From positions 7,982,380-8,046,379 of the forward strand of contig CM039181.1 of assembly GCA_008360975.2 (NCBI GenBank): 64,000 nt of DNA. Direction: 5' to 3'. Made by a program: the position numbers and the translations under genes. The notes beneath the pieces are model-generated. The model had not been told where the DNA came from. It saw nothing but the letters and a program-made list of their open reading frames with translations, and did not search any database. The stretch comes from Lichenostomus cassidix (lineage: Eukaryota; Chordata; Aves; Passeriformes; Meliphagidae). Positions 51,801 to 64,000 of this stretch are shown one piece after another (position 1 is the stretch's first letter; every line of letters starts with the position of its first letter).

Positions 51801-53617
51801 ACAAATTGATGGTGCTTTGCTAGTCTGTGAGTGATGATGATTGATGTGTTTTGGCACACTGTATTTGTTCATAATTCATGAACTTGCCCTTCTGCCTGGG
51901 TTCATGCGTGGCCAGTGTTCACAGCTGTGTAAGTCAAGGTGGCACTTGAGCAGTCGCGATCCCTGGTGGCCTCAGACTCCTTTTGATAAAGATAAGATTG
52001 TCTCATCTCATTTACAGATGTGGCATTTGCATTGCTGTGGAGCAGGAAAAGGTGCCTGGGATGGAGATGCAGTTTGTGACTGCTCACCTCCTTGTGTTTG
52101 AGTTTGTACCCAGCCCAAGTGGCAGAGCAGATGAAGCTGGGGTTGGACATGGATGCAAGCAGGCAGTGTTCTGCCAGCCTCTGCTTTCCAACAGATCTGC
52201 AGCATGTTTATACACAGGCTATAGACAGGGAAGCTTCAGCAGTGAAAGAAAGAATTGTTTCTGCACTACAGAGCCTGTTTCTGCTCTTGTTTTCATTGCT
52301 GATGAAAATGCTGATGATAAACACTGGTTTTAACAGAGTTGTCTTGCTTTTAACCCAGCAAGTGACCTTCAGAGTGCCCTAATCCACACAGTATAGTCTC
52401 TGGACAATATTCTAGCCAAATTACTCATCACGGCTGCACAGTCCCCAAAAGGCTTTAAATGATGCATTAAGCAATGCAGTAGCATCTGCCACATGTGGTT
52501 CCTCCTCTTGGGGATGTTTGTGTATGGACAGCTCTGTGTTTTGCTTTGAGCTTTGGAGGGATGGGGATGTGTGTGTGCATGTGAGGGAGAGAGAAGTGCT
52601 TGTCACCTGTGTGTGCCTGGCTGGTCACAAAGAGCTGCCTGGGGAGTCAGAGCTGCAGACTTTAACCTCACAAGGTGTGAGCAGTAATGGAGGCTTCAAG
52701 GAGGCACCTAAAGCGTCTCCCTGGATGACAGCCTGATTACTCAGCACCTTTTGAGTCTGACCCCCAGGAGCAGAGGTGAGGAGATTGTGGGTGCTAAAAG
52801 CAGCTGAGGTGAAGCTGAAGTTTCTCGTGCAGCAAGCAGTATACATGACAAAGGGTCAGCAGGCATTTGGAGCAAGGGCTGCATTCTGTACAAGGGTAAT
52901 GCTATGGGCATTACAGCCCTGCAGGAGCCTGTTGGGCTGCTCACTGGATGGGACCAGAGCAAGAGGAATCCTCTGCAGTGGAAGGGGGAGCAAAGCCCCT
53001 GTGCTCTCCATGCCTCCCCCCTTGCCTGTGCACCTGGCCATGCAGCATGGGTCACACAGCTGCTGTGTGACAGAGCTGGGAAGAGAAGAGTGAAGCTGCT
53101 GAAACCATCCCAGCTGAGGTGAGCTTTTGCTCTGGTGACACGCAGGACTGTTGATGTGACAGTGACAGCATGCATTACCCTCCTGGTTCACCTCCAGGGT
53201 GACCTCTCTGTGACATTGTGAAGGCTGCGCTGCTATTGAAGGGCTGCGCAACGCCTGGGGAGATGGGAGTGCTTGTGCTGTGCAGAGGAACAGCTACACC
53301 TGTGTACACAACTTGCTATAAATACACAGTCTTGTGTGCAAACACCTCTTGAAGCACGGTTATCTTAATCAGCAAGGAGGTTAATAGCACTGAAGGTGCT
53401 TGGCCTGGAAGAAAAGGAAGGTGCAATCTTCTGTACATCGGTAAATTCATGCCAAAATTGTTGTAGAATTTAAATATGTCTTTAGTGACAGAGAGATACT
53501 TGTGAGGATTAACATTTGCCTTAGCAAATTCACACCCAAAACACAGATGGGTTTCACTTGAACCGTAAGTGTTTGGGATGGTGGGATAAATAGCTATGGT
53601 TTTGATCTGTAACTGGG

Positions 53618-53822
53618 GAATCGTAGAATGGTTTGGTTTGGAAGGGACCTTAAAGATCATCTAGCTCCAACACACCTGACACGGGCAGGGACACCTTCCA
53701 CTAGACCAGGCTGGCCAGAGTCTAATCCAGCTTGATCTTGAACACATTTAGGGCTGAGACATCCACAGTTCCTCCGGGCAACCTGCTCCAGTGTCTCACC
53801 AGTTGCACTGAAAATAGCCCAC
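53618..53822 (-). mobile_element. CR1 LINE 3' tail, best-preserved copy
   Basis: The + strand begins with 'gaatcgtagaatgg', the reversed terminal octamer region. It continues with 'ggaagggaccttaaagatca', 'tctagctccaac', 'gggcagggacaccttccact', 'agaccaggctgg', 'ttgatcttgaacaca', 'gacatccacag' and 'gggcaacctgctccagtg' in consensus order. This is a 5'-truncated CR1 of the type abundant in birds, on the minus strand. Similarity fades after about 53,822, giving roughly 205 bases. It lies between unique sequences. I see no clear target-site duplication, which is usual for CR1. Confidence 0.93.
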
Positions 53823-54235
53823 ATGCCAACTGAGCCTTGGGAGAAGTGTGACTATCACTGATTTTATTCTATTGTCCAGAAGGTTCTGCTGCTGCTGCTG
53901 GCATTATGGTAGGCACATCTCTTGCCTTCAGAAATACTGTCTCCTTGCAAGCTCAGTGTCTTGTGGGCAGATGTGGCATGGGAGAAGATTGGAGGTTGGA
54001 CATTGTCACAGCTGCTTTGTCCTGGCCACCTTGAGAAGTTGGTAGAAGTGGACCTCAGTCTTCCCCATTTCAGGCTAGTGCCTGAACACTGAGGTGACAT
54101 TTGTTAATGACAAAAGCAAAATATAATGGTTCAGGGAAAAGCATGACATCTCTAGTACTGACAGATGCATTGTAGTAGTTCTTGGGATCCAGGGCTTGGT
54201 ATTTCTTTCAGTATAAAGAACCTGAGTGGATTCCT

Positions 54236-54372
54236 TGCTGAGATTAATACTTCTGACTCAAACCTGTGGACAGCAGGAAAAAGTACAGGTAGCCAATTAT
54301 TTTTGCTGAGATTAACACCTCCAAATCAATTTGGTGCGCAGCAGAAGAAAAAATACAGATTGCCAATTATTC
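54236..54372 (+). repeat. Two-unit tandem duplication, about 68 bp per unit
   Basis: Unit 1 (54,236-54,303) and unit 2 (54,304-54,372) are adjacent and in the same orientation. Both begin 'tgctgagattaa', share a central 'cagcag...aaaaa.tacag' block and end in 'gccaattattt' or 'gccaattattc'. They differ at many positions in the middle (gactcaaacctgtgg against aaatcaatttggtgc). The duplication is therefore old. Confidence 0.85.
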
Positions 54373-57300
54373 TAGAGTGGAGACAATGTTTCGATTCCTA
54401 TTTGAATGGAACAGTATCCAAATAATCAGGGCAGTGTTTCTGTGTCTCTGCAACCCTTCTGGAGAGCAAGCAGCTGCAAAGCAAACCTGTGTCAAGGTTC
54501 AAGGTGGTACAAACTTCAGCATCAGTGGGTTTGACTGGCAGAAGCCTCAGCTCAGCCCCAGCTGCAGTTCCAGCAGCAGTGGATGATATGAGAGAGGCTG
54601 TGGAAGGTGCTGTGATGCAGAAATGTCTAGTGGGGAGGGGGTAAAATACCCCTGTATTTCTTGGGGGTTTCTTTAGCCTAGGGAGATGGAAAAAAATCTG
54701 CCTTTTTTATACTTTTACAAGGTTATGCCATGCTCCCCAGTGTTCGAGCTTCAGAAAATCATTACCCTCTTGAAAGAAGACTCAAGGTAGCTCCATGAAG
54801 AGCTGGAAGAGAAAAGACCAAAGAAAAAATTTAACTTTATCTAGAAGTGCAATTTTTTGTGCAAGGGCCATCAGGATGAGCTTTTCCATTCCCTTATCTT
54901 TGTGGGGCGTCTTTTCTGAGTGCAGGTGGCATAACTGCTGAGCTGCCTTCTCAGTATGTGTTCCTTTGTATTATCATAATGTTGAAGAAAGTGAAGAAGA
55001 CAAGGCAAAACATGCTGGCAAACCCAGACAGTACCGTGGAATTTGTGTCAACAAGCTGAGTGATTCTGAGGTTACGCTGTAGTCTGTTGTGGAGATATTT
55101 AAAACCCCGTCGGTGGCAATGCTGGGAGAAATAAAGGGTTTAGAAAACAGAATATAGCTTCATTTGGCAAGGAGTAGGTGTGAGCCATATGGAGTCCAGA
55201 TGTTCCCGATGCCTCCTGAAAAAGTAACAAATCCAGAGTCGCTGAAGGAGGAATTTCAGACTAAACAAATGAGAAAAATATGTGGCTGAACACAACAGAG
55301 CTTTTGAGCACAGCAGTCTCTCCTGCCTCTCTCATCTCTTCTCCATCACCCTGTTTTGGTGCCTTCTGTGGGAATTTTTTAATATAACACAGTGAAAAGC
55401 ATATCTCGGTAGGCAGAATAGTGTTTCAGCATCTACCTGCAGTGTAAAGTTGGCAAACAAGGCAAGGTTCTCCATTTTGAGGGATAAGAAAGAGAAAAAT
55501 GTTTAATGGGTGGAAACAAATAGAAAATGTAAAAGGTTAAAAAAGTCCTCTGATTTTCTAATTCCTTTCTTTCAGTATAGGCCTCAGTATTTTCTCTTTA
55601 TATCCTGGTGCTGAATGGTAACTTTTTATCAATAATACCTGATTTGCATTTGCAGCACATTGCCTTATTTGCATTTTACTTGTCAAGCAACTTGAATACA
55701 AAGAGATAGAGGCTTCAGCTTTGCAAACATCTATATGTATGAAAAACAGTTCAATTAAGCAAAGATATACATATGCATGTGTTTTCAGGGTGGAAGACTC
55801 TCTGCTCCTCGTCAGGTTAATTTTGGAAGTTTAGGGTTTATTCAAGTTGAGAATAGAGTCCATGCCTCTTGATAGTCAGAATACTCCAAAAGCCATTCTT
55901 CATTAAATGAGTGAATCTGCCTTGTGTTTGCATGGAGAACAGGTTTCCTGATAATTCAAGTTACTTTTCTGTACAAGAAGAAGAAACAAAGGATGATGGA
56001 AATATGTGTGACAGGTAGTGTTTAAGAATTCAGACCATATTCCTCAAAAGACTGCACCACTGTTGCTTAGGATTGCATCAGCTGCATTTTCCCACTAAAA
56101 TTACCAGATCCTTAAACTTTTTGTTACTTCTGGCTGAAATACCTGTGCCAGTAGAAGCCTCATGCCTAAGTGCAGATATAAAGGCAAATTTTGCCTGTTG
56201 TCAGATTAATTTGGGTGTACAAGAGGAAAAAAGAGGTTGAAGTGTAAAATTGTTCTCTAGTTGAAATGATCTAAGTGTTAGGAAAAGCCCATTTCTGTAC
56301 GCTGTGTACTAGGAAGATGCCCCCATTGCATACCTACTCTAGGAGTGTGTCAGGTGTGGGATTGTGCTTTGTAGTGTATCTTGACTTTCCCTGACCTCCT
56401 GCTGAGGGTGAATAAACCTAATCTGCTGGAAAACCAGTGAGGTCTGCTGGAGTAGACTCCTTGTAAAAGTAGCAGCCCCAAGTTGGAAGGCAGCAGCCTC
56501 CACCTGCCCTAAAGCTTGTATGTACAGCAGAGTAAGTATAACTGCAGTATCTTCTTGACAGGTTCACCTTGTCCAAATTAAGCTAGGAAATTGGTTTTCT
56601 TGAGGCATGGTCCCAGCGTTTACTCTCATTAAGATTTCCTGCTAATGTGAGTGCTCAGCAGTATTTTTGCCTTTGCAGATTACAAAGCTAATGGGTGAAG
56701 GCTGCAGCTAATGAATGGCCTCCTCAGTATTCTGTGGGCTGAGAAAAACACCACTCAACTTGGATGATTTGGGTTGACTTGCAACATTTTGCACTTCTGG
56801 GTAGCTCATGAAGCTGATGGGGCCAGCTGCTCCCATGGGGTCAGTGCCAGGTCCAGTCACAAGAAAATTACCTTAGACCTGGGAGTGCAGGTGGTCACAG
56901 CCAACCTTTTGGCCACCTGCTGAGAGGGTCAAGGCATGGACAGCAGTCCTTTCCCTGTGCCAGCTGGCCTGGTACTTTCACAGGACCTTCCCAAAATGCC
57001 AGCTACCTGCAGAGCTGTTGATGGACTGGCTGGCCTGCCCACTCCACAGCCCATGATGGTTCCAGAGCCTGGCCATTTGCAAGGCTGGGAGGCTTTGTCT
57101 CCATTCCCACCCAGGAGCCACCGTGAGCAGATGGAGAAATGCTGGTTGGGGTATTGAGGACACAGCTGGAGCCAGGAGAGGACAAGGTCTCAGCTGGAGG
57201 GAGGGATGGAAAACATCTGGGATATTCACTCCTGCACACAGTTGAGGTGCCAAAAGACCATCGATGTGGGTAGTTCTCTAAGTCTGAGCCACTCACGTTC

Positions 57301-60300
57301 CTTTTGTTCTCTCTGAATGAAATAGAAAACAGCAAAACAAAGCAAGGTGGCATAAGGCGTGAGGGTCTAAGTACATGTCCTGGAAAAAAAAATAAAGAGT
57401 TTTCAAAGGGGTGCTTGCTAAGGTTTAAAACATTGTGCTTTTACATGCGAGCGTGCTGCTTTATTAAGATGCTTTGAATCTCGAGCTGGAGTTTTTAAGT
57501 TGTGCTTCCCTGCCCACTTGAGCAAGGTGTTGTTTTGTTCCTCCTTTCAAAGCTGTTGGTGTCAGGTTTGGCTTTTTTGATATCCTGAAGCACGTGTGCT
57601 GGCATTACAGCAGCATCCAGCTGCCGTTTCACTGGGAAGCTGTGAACTCCAGGAGCTCCTCTTTATTTCAGGACTTTTATCAACAGTTTTTCTGACATTT
57701 GGGGCTGTTTGTTTACTATGTGCATGCTCTAAATACATCCACAAACACATCTATTGTGGTGTAAGCAGTATTGAAACCTCCTTTTGGTCTGGAAGCATTT
57801 AGCTTCTGAAGGTTATGGAGCCTTAAATGTTCATTTGCTGTGTTGTCAATATTAGCTGAGAGTGCCTGAGTTTGGAGCTACACATTGAAACGTGGAAGGT
57901 GATCAAAAGGGCACTTTAATGTCTGTTGCCTTTGGAACTACAAGTCCTGTTCTGTGTGTTAGTGGCCTTCAGGGAGAGAAGTGCCATTGGGACATTTTGT
58001 TTTCTTGCCTTGCACCTTCTCACATTTTCTCGATTTATTCAGTAGCTGTTTTAGCAAGGTGAAGTTCATGTTAGTGATCATGTGGGAAGGTCAGAGAGGA
58101 TCATTAAATGACTGAAGAATTGCCATTGAGGACACACATGTCAGTCTAGATTCAGTCACCCCTGCTTCTGACCTCAACTAAAGATTAGATTTGGGATGTA
58201 TGGACCCACAGTGGTTCTTTAGGTGTTAAAAAAAAGAATGCTACATTTCTCTAAAGCTCATCATCCTGTTCTGTTGGTGAACCTCACCCCTGAAACACAT
58301 GTTCTCTGTGCTATGTGAAGGTTCTCTTAAATAACTTAGTAATGCAAACATTTTTACTTGGGATTAGAAGGAATCAGCAAGCTCCTTCAGAGCGTTTTAG
58401 TAGTGGAGCTGGGAGAGATGATTCAAGGAACCAAATGCATAGTCACCAGGAAGTGCTAATGATGATGATAGTGCAAGACAGTGCTTCCCCTTGGCGATTT
58501 AATGATGGAGAGGACAAACTGAAGGCTCCCAACCTCTTGGTGTCACGGTCCTTAGAGACAGCAGACAAATCTTTGCTCAGTGCAGCAAAGAAACAGCTCT
58601 TGGACATCAGTGGTCCCTGAATTCTCTGGGGTTTTGTGCTGCCTGTTAGAGCAGAGAACCTGCACAATGACCCAGATGGGCTGTTTAATGAGATGGTTCC
58701 CTAATGAGGGGATGTCGTTTTAAAGCTGAGCAAATAAAGTGAGAGATGTAGTTTCAGACGCTTCCATTTTGGGGTTGTACTGTGTGTTTGGCTGCCCTAC
58801 AGTCAAACAGGAAAAAAAATAAGGTGAATGAAAACTCTGGCATTGCAGAGCAGTGTTTCACAGAAGCAGATTTGTCCTGTGTTTCCAGATTGCCTGGAAT
58901 ATTACCTGCTACAGATGGAAAATCCGTTATGGTTTTTTATTTTTTGTCCCAGGAGAAGGTACCACTCTGTAGCTGTTCAGCCAGAGAAAAGGTGGCTAAG
59001 TGTACCTTGAAAACACATCAATGTGAAGCCATCTATCTCAGTGACAGGAGGACAAAGGAGCACAGTGGGTGCTTTGGTCACTTTTTCTTTCTTTGTTATT
59101 GTTTTTCTCTAGAATGAGGGACTAATCACTGTAATCTCCTATTATTTCTGCTTTTCTTCCAACTTTGCAGTAGTTTTTGCAGGTCTCAGTTTTGTGGAAA
59201 AGCCCCAAAAACAACAAAACCAAAACCTGGCAGTAGAATAAACCCATGTGTGGCAGTGTGCACACACAAGAGAACAAAATGATGATTACAGTAGCAAATT
59301 CAATGTGGCAAGTCCTAATTCTGAAATACATGACTTTGTGACTTTAATTTTTCTTTGCTGTGGTTTGGGCATACAGTGACTAAGCTGTTTAAAATTCATG
59401 TTTTCTGACTGAGCTGTGTGTGGAATATGCTATAACTTTTGTGAATGATCAACCCAAAAGCATTGATTTGTTTCTTTGTTACCTCTATATTGATGAATAC
59501 AATAATTTTCCTGCTTGTGTGTGGCTTTTTTCAAGTTTTGAGGATTCTTTGGTTTGTGTTTAGTGCATATCCTAAAATAGGTACAATTTTTGTCAGCCAT
59601 GTAATACTGGGCTGTGAAGTTTAATTTTAGTCCAGGTCATGCTCACACTGGTCACTTAAACACTAGTGGATTGTTAGTAAATGCAGTATATTATAAGGTA
59701 TAGACTACTTTTGCCATTTAGGGGGATGCACATTGCTTTAAAAAATCATTCTTTTTATAAAATAAGCCTTTACATTTTACAACCTTACAATAAAGACAGA
59801 TAGTATGTGTATGTAAAATATTTATAGAAACATAAAAATTATAAGAACAGAAAAGAAAAAAATCTCATTGCATCTCATGGGATAAGAGGGGTAAGTGCCT
59901 CATCTCTTCCACAGCTCTATAAAACCTTTTTCTTTGGGTGAAAATCAGTTCCATGGGGGGACAGATTTATTGCCATTCTGCCCTGTAGCTGACTGTGGGC
60001 AGTTTTTTATGGGTATTGTTTCCAAGGGCTGTACTTTCCCGCACGGGGCAGCCTGGAGCTGTGCTGGTGTTGCCAAGTCCTGCTGGTGTGGCTGTCAGAT
60101 GGCAAAGCCTGACCAGCAAAAAGCCCCGAGGGTAGATTCCATTACATGAGCAAAACTGCAGCTTTTTGGTGTTTCTGTCTTGCTGCAGCCAGGATGTAAT
60201 GATGCAGCTTTTTATCCGCTTGTGTAGCTGGAGATTAGGAGGAACTACTCCAAAAAGCCACCTGTGCTTGCAGAACTTCCAGTGTAATTTCCACTTGTTC

Positions 60301-60547
60301 CAAACTCCCCTAACCTCCTTCTGCTTAATCCCCACTGCACTTGCTGAATGTTTCCAGCCACTTTTCTGGGTAACCCTACAGATAAGAGACAGCTTTGGGA
60401 GTAAATCCTTGTATCTCTTATCAATTCATTTGATGCTATAGCCAGGTTTTTCTGATCCATTTGCTTCTAACAGCATTGGTCTGTCTGTACTATTCACAGA
60501 TGTACAGCCTTCTTGGCTGTGTATCAAGGCAGGAATAACATTTTGAG

Positions 60548-60568
60548 TTGAAGACTTGTAGTCTTCAA
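60548..60568. repeat. Short perfect hairpin
   Basis: The nine bases ttgaagact are followed by a 3-base spacer (tgt) and the exact reverse complement agtcttcaa. The stem is too short for a miRNA precursor and pairing does not extend outward. It may be chance or a small inverted duplication. Confidence 0.85.
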
Positions 60569-63133
60569 GAGTTTGAGGTGTAGGTAATTTTTTTAAATTA
60601 GTGAATCCTATTTAAGATGCGAAGCAGAAATACCATCTTTTCAATTGGTGAAATTATCCTGGTTGACTGTGAATTACAGCCCATGACTGTATAAACTGGA
60701 TCACTTCTAAGGTGGAAGTTGTGTTCTAATGACACTTTTTCCTCTTCAGCAGTCTAACTTCACCATCCTCCAGTGCTGGATCCAGCTGCTGGCCTTTATC
60801 AGCCTTGTGGGTTGGGTAGGATACACTTGGAAAACTTGGGGGCAGCAGCAACAGCTGGATTTTTAAGAGCACTGTTGTTAAACCATATATTGTTACATTT
60901 ATGTTTGTTTTTGTAATGCAGTCAATTGCAGTGCCCAGCAAGAGAAGTGAGTGATTTCTTGCTGATCTGACAGCAGCCTTGGTGTTGAACCCTATAGTTA
61001 AATCTGCATTTACTCCAAGTATTCAAGCTGCAGCTTGGTATAAAGGCTTGATGATGTCATTATTTTTGCAAGACGAACACTTCAAGATGTTCCAGAGTGA
61101 ATAGTGATGGAGTCTGTCAAGTGCTTTCTTGAAATCTCTGAAGTTTATGATGAGTGAATTTTGCCATTTGGTGCTTTCCTCAGTGATTAGCCTTACAGTG
61201 CAAATCTGGTTAACACATGAGCTTTCAGGTCAAATTGTTCACTCCCTTCCTCTTTCAGATTTTCATGGATATTTTTCTTTCATGTTTTTTGTTAGAATAA
61301 GTTCCTCGAGTTCACTGAGTAAAAGTTTACAGAACTTGACGCAAAGTTTATATAAAATGACAAAAAATAGCATTTCTGAAAAAAATTACCAGCAAACTGC
61401 ATTAAATCTTGGCAGCGTTCTGTGAGTACCCATCACTGAGGCTGGGTATGGCTGCCAAATGTTGTTTCCAGCAAAGGCTAACAAACCCCAGATGAATTTC
61501 AGGTTAAATTACTTGTAAATACTTGTCTTTTGCATGAGTTTTCAGCTGGGGTGGTTAAACAAAGGCTTTGCAGAGATAAGTGTGTTCTGCCTCTTGTTTG
61601 GATGGGTGGCACACCTTCTGGATGGCTCCCTTGGCATCTCCTTCATCTCACTGGGATTTTGGAAATGAGTGATTAGCACAGTGCTGATGAGATCTAATTA
61701 TAGAGAGGGGACCAGATTTTCCTGAGTGTTTTGCTCACTGGTCATCTCAGTGACTCTGTTGGTGTTACTCCTCATTATTCACTGCAGTGATGGAGAACTT
61801 GAACTGGTACATTATTTTTATGGTAGGATTTAAAAAAGCCAAAAAGCACGAGTTGACAACTAAAGTCCCACCATCTCTAATCTTTATTGTGCTGATGATA
61901 AAATCAGTATTTGTTTTGCCTTGTCTGAAACCTGTTTCCTGTGGGCTTCAGCTGGTTAAGAATATTCTGCTGAATGCATGGTTGTGTTAAAGTCATTTAT
62001 CACTGTCTCTTGGTGTTTTCATTAAACTTCTCTTACAAATGAGAGGGTGATACATTTACACTTCTAGGAAAAGCTGAAAGCAAGGAAATGGTGTGACATC
62101 CAAGCCAAAATCTTCAAATTGTGTTAGATTTAAAATAATCATGTTTTACACAATCATCTATTTCTATTAAGTTCCTTGAGGCATGTTTGCATTCAAAGCC
62201 CCCAGCTTTTGCCTCTGTCCCCAAACCTGCAGGGATCTCTCCTGTTCTCATACTGGCAAAGCTCAAAGTGTTGGGTAATTTAAGAAATAATGATAAGGTC
62301 ATGAAACAACTTCCAAAAAATGATCTCTCATTTTGGGGCTTTTGCATGAATTATATGTGTATTACTTCATATTTTTATAAACTGTGTCAGTACAGATTCC
62401 TTTCTGCATGCTGAATTATTTTCACTTTCTTCTCTTTCCCTAGCAGACAACACAAGCTTTTCTTTGGCATTCTTCTTTATCTTCTCCTCCCCCACCCCCC
62501 AAAAAAGATGAAAGAAAACCAGAAGGCTTTGTTAGATTTATTGCCTGTAAATCTATGAAAGGTGCTACTAAAAATCTCTGACTGAATGGCTGAGATAGCA
62601 GTGAGGATCCAGTTAAGAACCATGTCTGATGTGGTCAGTAAAGTTCTCTGCCAGTTTGATGGTTTTCCTAAAGCTCCAGCTCTCAGATTCCTGGGTTTTC
62701 TTGAGAACTTTTCCTCTGACATGCAAGAGAATGTAATTTCTGTTTTTCTTGTTTGAAGAGATAAGTTTGGCAATGTGACTAGAGCAGAGTGTGCACTGAA
62801 AGCTGTGGAAATAATGCAGCAAGTGAAAATAACTCCAGTTTTACTTATAAAAAGTTATTTATTTTTAAGCCATTTTTGGGGCTTTTTGACATTTGGTTTT
62901 CCCAGTAATGAAATGTTTTAAAGTATCTTTGAGACTGTTAAACAGTTCCACTAAGCTACTTCATAATGTTTCACTGTCCTTGAATATTTGTTCTGTGTGA
63001 TTTGAAATGTCTGTACTTAGGTTTTGGGGTTTTTTTCACCCCTTTTCCTTTGACTCTCCTGGGTAGTCTGTACAGTTTGGTGAGCTCTTTAATGAATATA
63101 AAGTATGCTTTCATACTTGCATTTTTCTTTTGA

Positions 63134-63150
63134 TTTTTTTTTTTTTTTTT
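63134..63150 (+). repeat. Poly-T run (17 T)
   Basis: Seventeen consecutive T residues lie in a T-rich patch. This could be the reversed tail of a minus-strand retroposed sequence, but the bases that would form its body, at lower coordinates, are not recognisable. Confidence 0.85.
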
Positions 63151-64000
63151 ACTATGTGCAGTTTTAAGAATTGAAATATTAGACATCTGGACTGGATTTA
63201 TTAAAGCCACAGTGCTGGGTGAGGGGAGCATTTTTCTTTCAGAGCTCTTCATTTGCACCTTTGGATAGCCAAGTGATCTTTGAAATGCTCCCAAAGACCA
63301 GAGCATGTGCTCTTCTGCTGTGGGACCATGTCATCTGCCTGTCTTAGAATGAGACCCCATGAAGCTCCCGTTTTCCATTTTCAGAGTTTCTGTTGAGAAT
63401 TGGTTTGTTGATAAAACCTGAGGGAGCTGCTTATGTGGCACAGTGCTTCTCAGGGTGCTTCCTAAATGTCACTGGAACAACCTTCTGTGGCATCACTAGT
63501 TACAGAGTGTGCTAGTTGAACAGGAGTGTGCTTTGGGTAGCTCTCATTCTTCATCCCAGGAAGTGCTTTGGGCTCATAGCAAGGGCTGCTTTGGGACCAT
63601 CAGTGGTGTAAATAAGGGGCAGTGCTTCCAGTTGCATACACTTTGTGTGGCATCAAGCTAGAATGTGTAATGAGCCCTCATTACATCAGTGTGTTAAAAC
63701 ATTCCCTGGGTGCACTGTTTGTGCTCTGTGCTCCCAGGGCTCGTGGCACTGAGCCTTGTGCTGCTGGCTTTGTCCAGGGACTGTTTGACACTCAGCTCTG
63801 TCCTGCTGCCAGCTCTCCTATGTCTTGCAGAGAAAGGGGCTTGGGCTGGTGGATGAAGACCTCTGAGCCCTGTTTTTATTGCAGGTACTGATTTCTCTGC
63901 TCCTGTTCAAGGCAGCAAATTTGAAGTAGTACACCTTAATTGTGTAAACTGAGAGGTCTAACCATACCCGCTGGAGTCATGGAGGCCTGAGGAAAATTAA

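Larger units (their letters stand above)
41717..53617. other. Non-coding stretch, no gene seen
   Basis: No exon, RNA gene or CpG island is supported. Notable items are an A/G-rich tract at 45,061-45,107, an old amniote repeat-like phrase near 49.7 kb, an 18-bp palindrome at 50,989, and two ATTA-rich candidate conserved blocks (48.3 and 51.3 kb). GC-rich patches at 45.7-46.0, 47.7-48.3 and 52.0-53.2 kb produce overlapping frames on both strands without recognisable domains. Confidence 0.55.
53823..64000. other. Non-coding stretch, no gene seen
   Basis: No gene is supported. The stretch 54.6-56.9 kb is almost without open frames. A 101-codon + strand frame at 58,315-58,617 has a balanced, charged composition but no recognisable domain or splice evidence, so I do not call it. 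Items noted separately are the tandem duplication at 54,236, a 21-base hairpin at 60,548 and a 17-T run at 63,134. Confidence 0.55.

Noticed and set aside
55075..55125. Possible plus-strand CR1 scrap ('ggagatatttaaaacccc')
   Set aside because: Only about 17 bases resemble the CR1 phrase 'ggagatattcaaaaccc' and the flanks do not follow the consensus. If real it would be an exception to the antisense pattern.
58315..58617. 101-codon frame with balanced charged composition
   Set aside because: It is more protein-like than most but has no domain, splice signals or transcript evidence. RNA-seq or cross-species codon conservation would be needed.
60548..60568. Hairpin considered as a miRNA precursor
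   Set aside because: The stem is only 9 bp with no outward pairing, far shorter than a pre-miRNA.
61787..61990. Possible short exon after a 'tgcag' acceptor-like site
   Set aside because: Splice-like dinucleotides are common by chance. The 67-codon frame is not recognisable and no neighbouring exon was found.

Overview
The window looks like avian nuclear DNA, probably from a neognath bird and possibly a songbird. The evidence is the interspersed repeats. There are three recognisable tails of the CR1 LINE family (8.24, 23.5 and 53.6 kb) and two much older CR1/L3-like relics (33.2 and 41.4 kb). There are also two worn MIR-like SINE relics (10.3 and 24.05 kb). No prokaryotic features, operons, ribosome binding sites or dense coding are visible.

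I could not support a single protein-coding exon, tRNA, rRNA or CpG island. The longest open frames are about 130-170 codons. They lie on both strands, overlap each other, show no domain or conserved motif that I recognise, and are about what chance gives in 64 kb of moderately GC-rich DNA. The window is best read as intergenic or deep intronic sequence. Two weak hints favour an intron of a gene transcribed on the + strand. The + strand appears richer in T than in A in most lines sampled, and all five confident CR1 pieces lie antisense, on the minus strand.

Layout. 1-8.2 kb is unique-looking sequence with one TTTC microsatellite. 8.2-10.5 kb holds a CR1 tail and, after an AT-rich stretch, a MIR-like relic. 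10.5-23.5 kb is unique-looking and includes an ATTA-rich candidate conserved non-coding stretch near 22 kb. 23.5-24.2 kb holds a CR1 tail and a MIR-like relic. 24.2-33.2 kb is largely unique and AT-rich between 25 and 27 kb. 33.2-41.7 kb holds the two old CR1 relics and, between them, the most distinctive feature of the window: two 262-bp direct copies at 36,872 and 39,169, exactly 2,297 bp apart and about 93.5% identical. 41.7-53.6 kb is mostly unique with candidate conserved stretches at 48.3 and 51.3 kb and an 18-bp perfect palindrome at 50,989. 53.6-64 kb holds the best-preserved CR1 tail, a 68-bp tandem duplication at 54,236 and otherwise unique-looking sequence.

I see no gene system here. 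The point most worth checking is the 262-bp repeat pair, whose differences are strikingly one-sided: nine G-to-A differences in one direction and none in the other.
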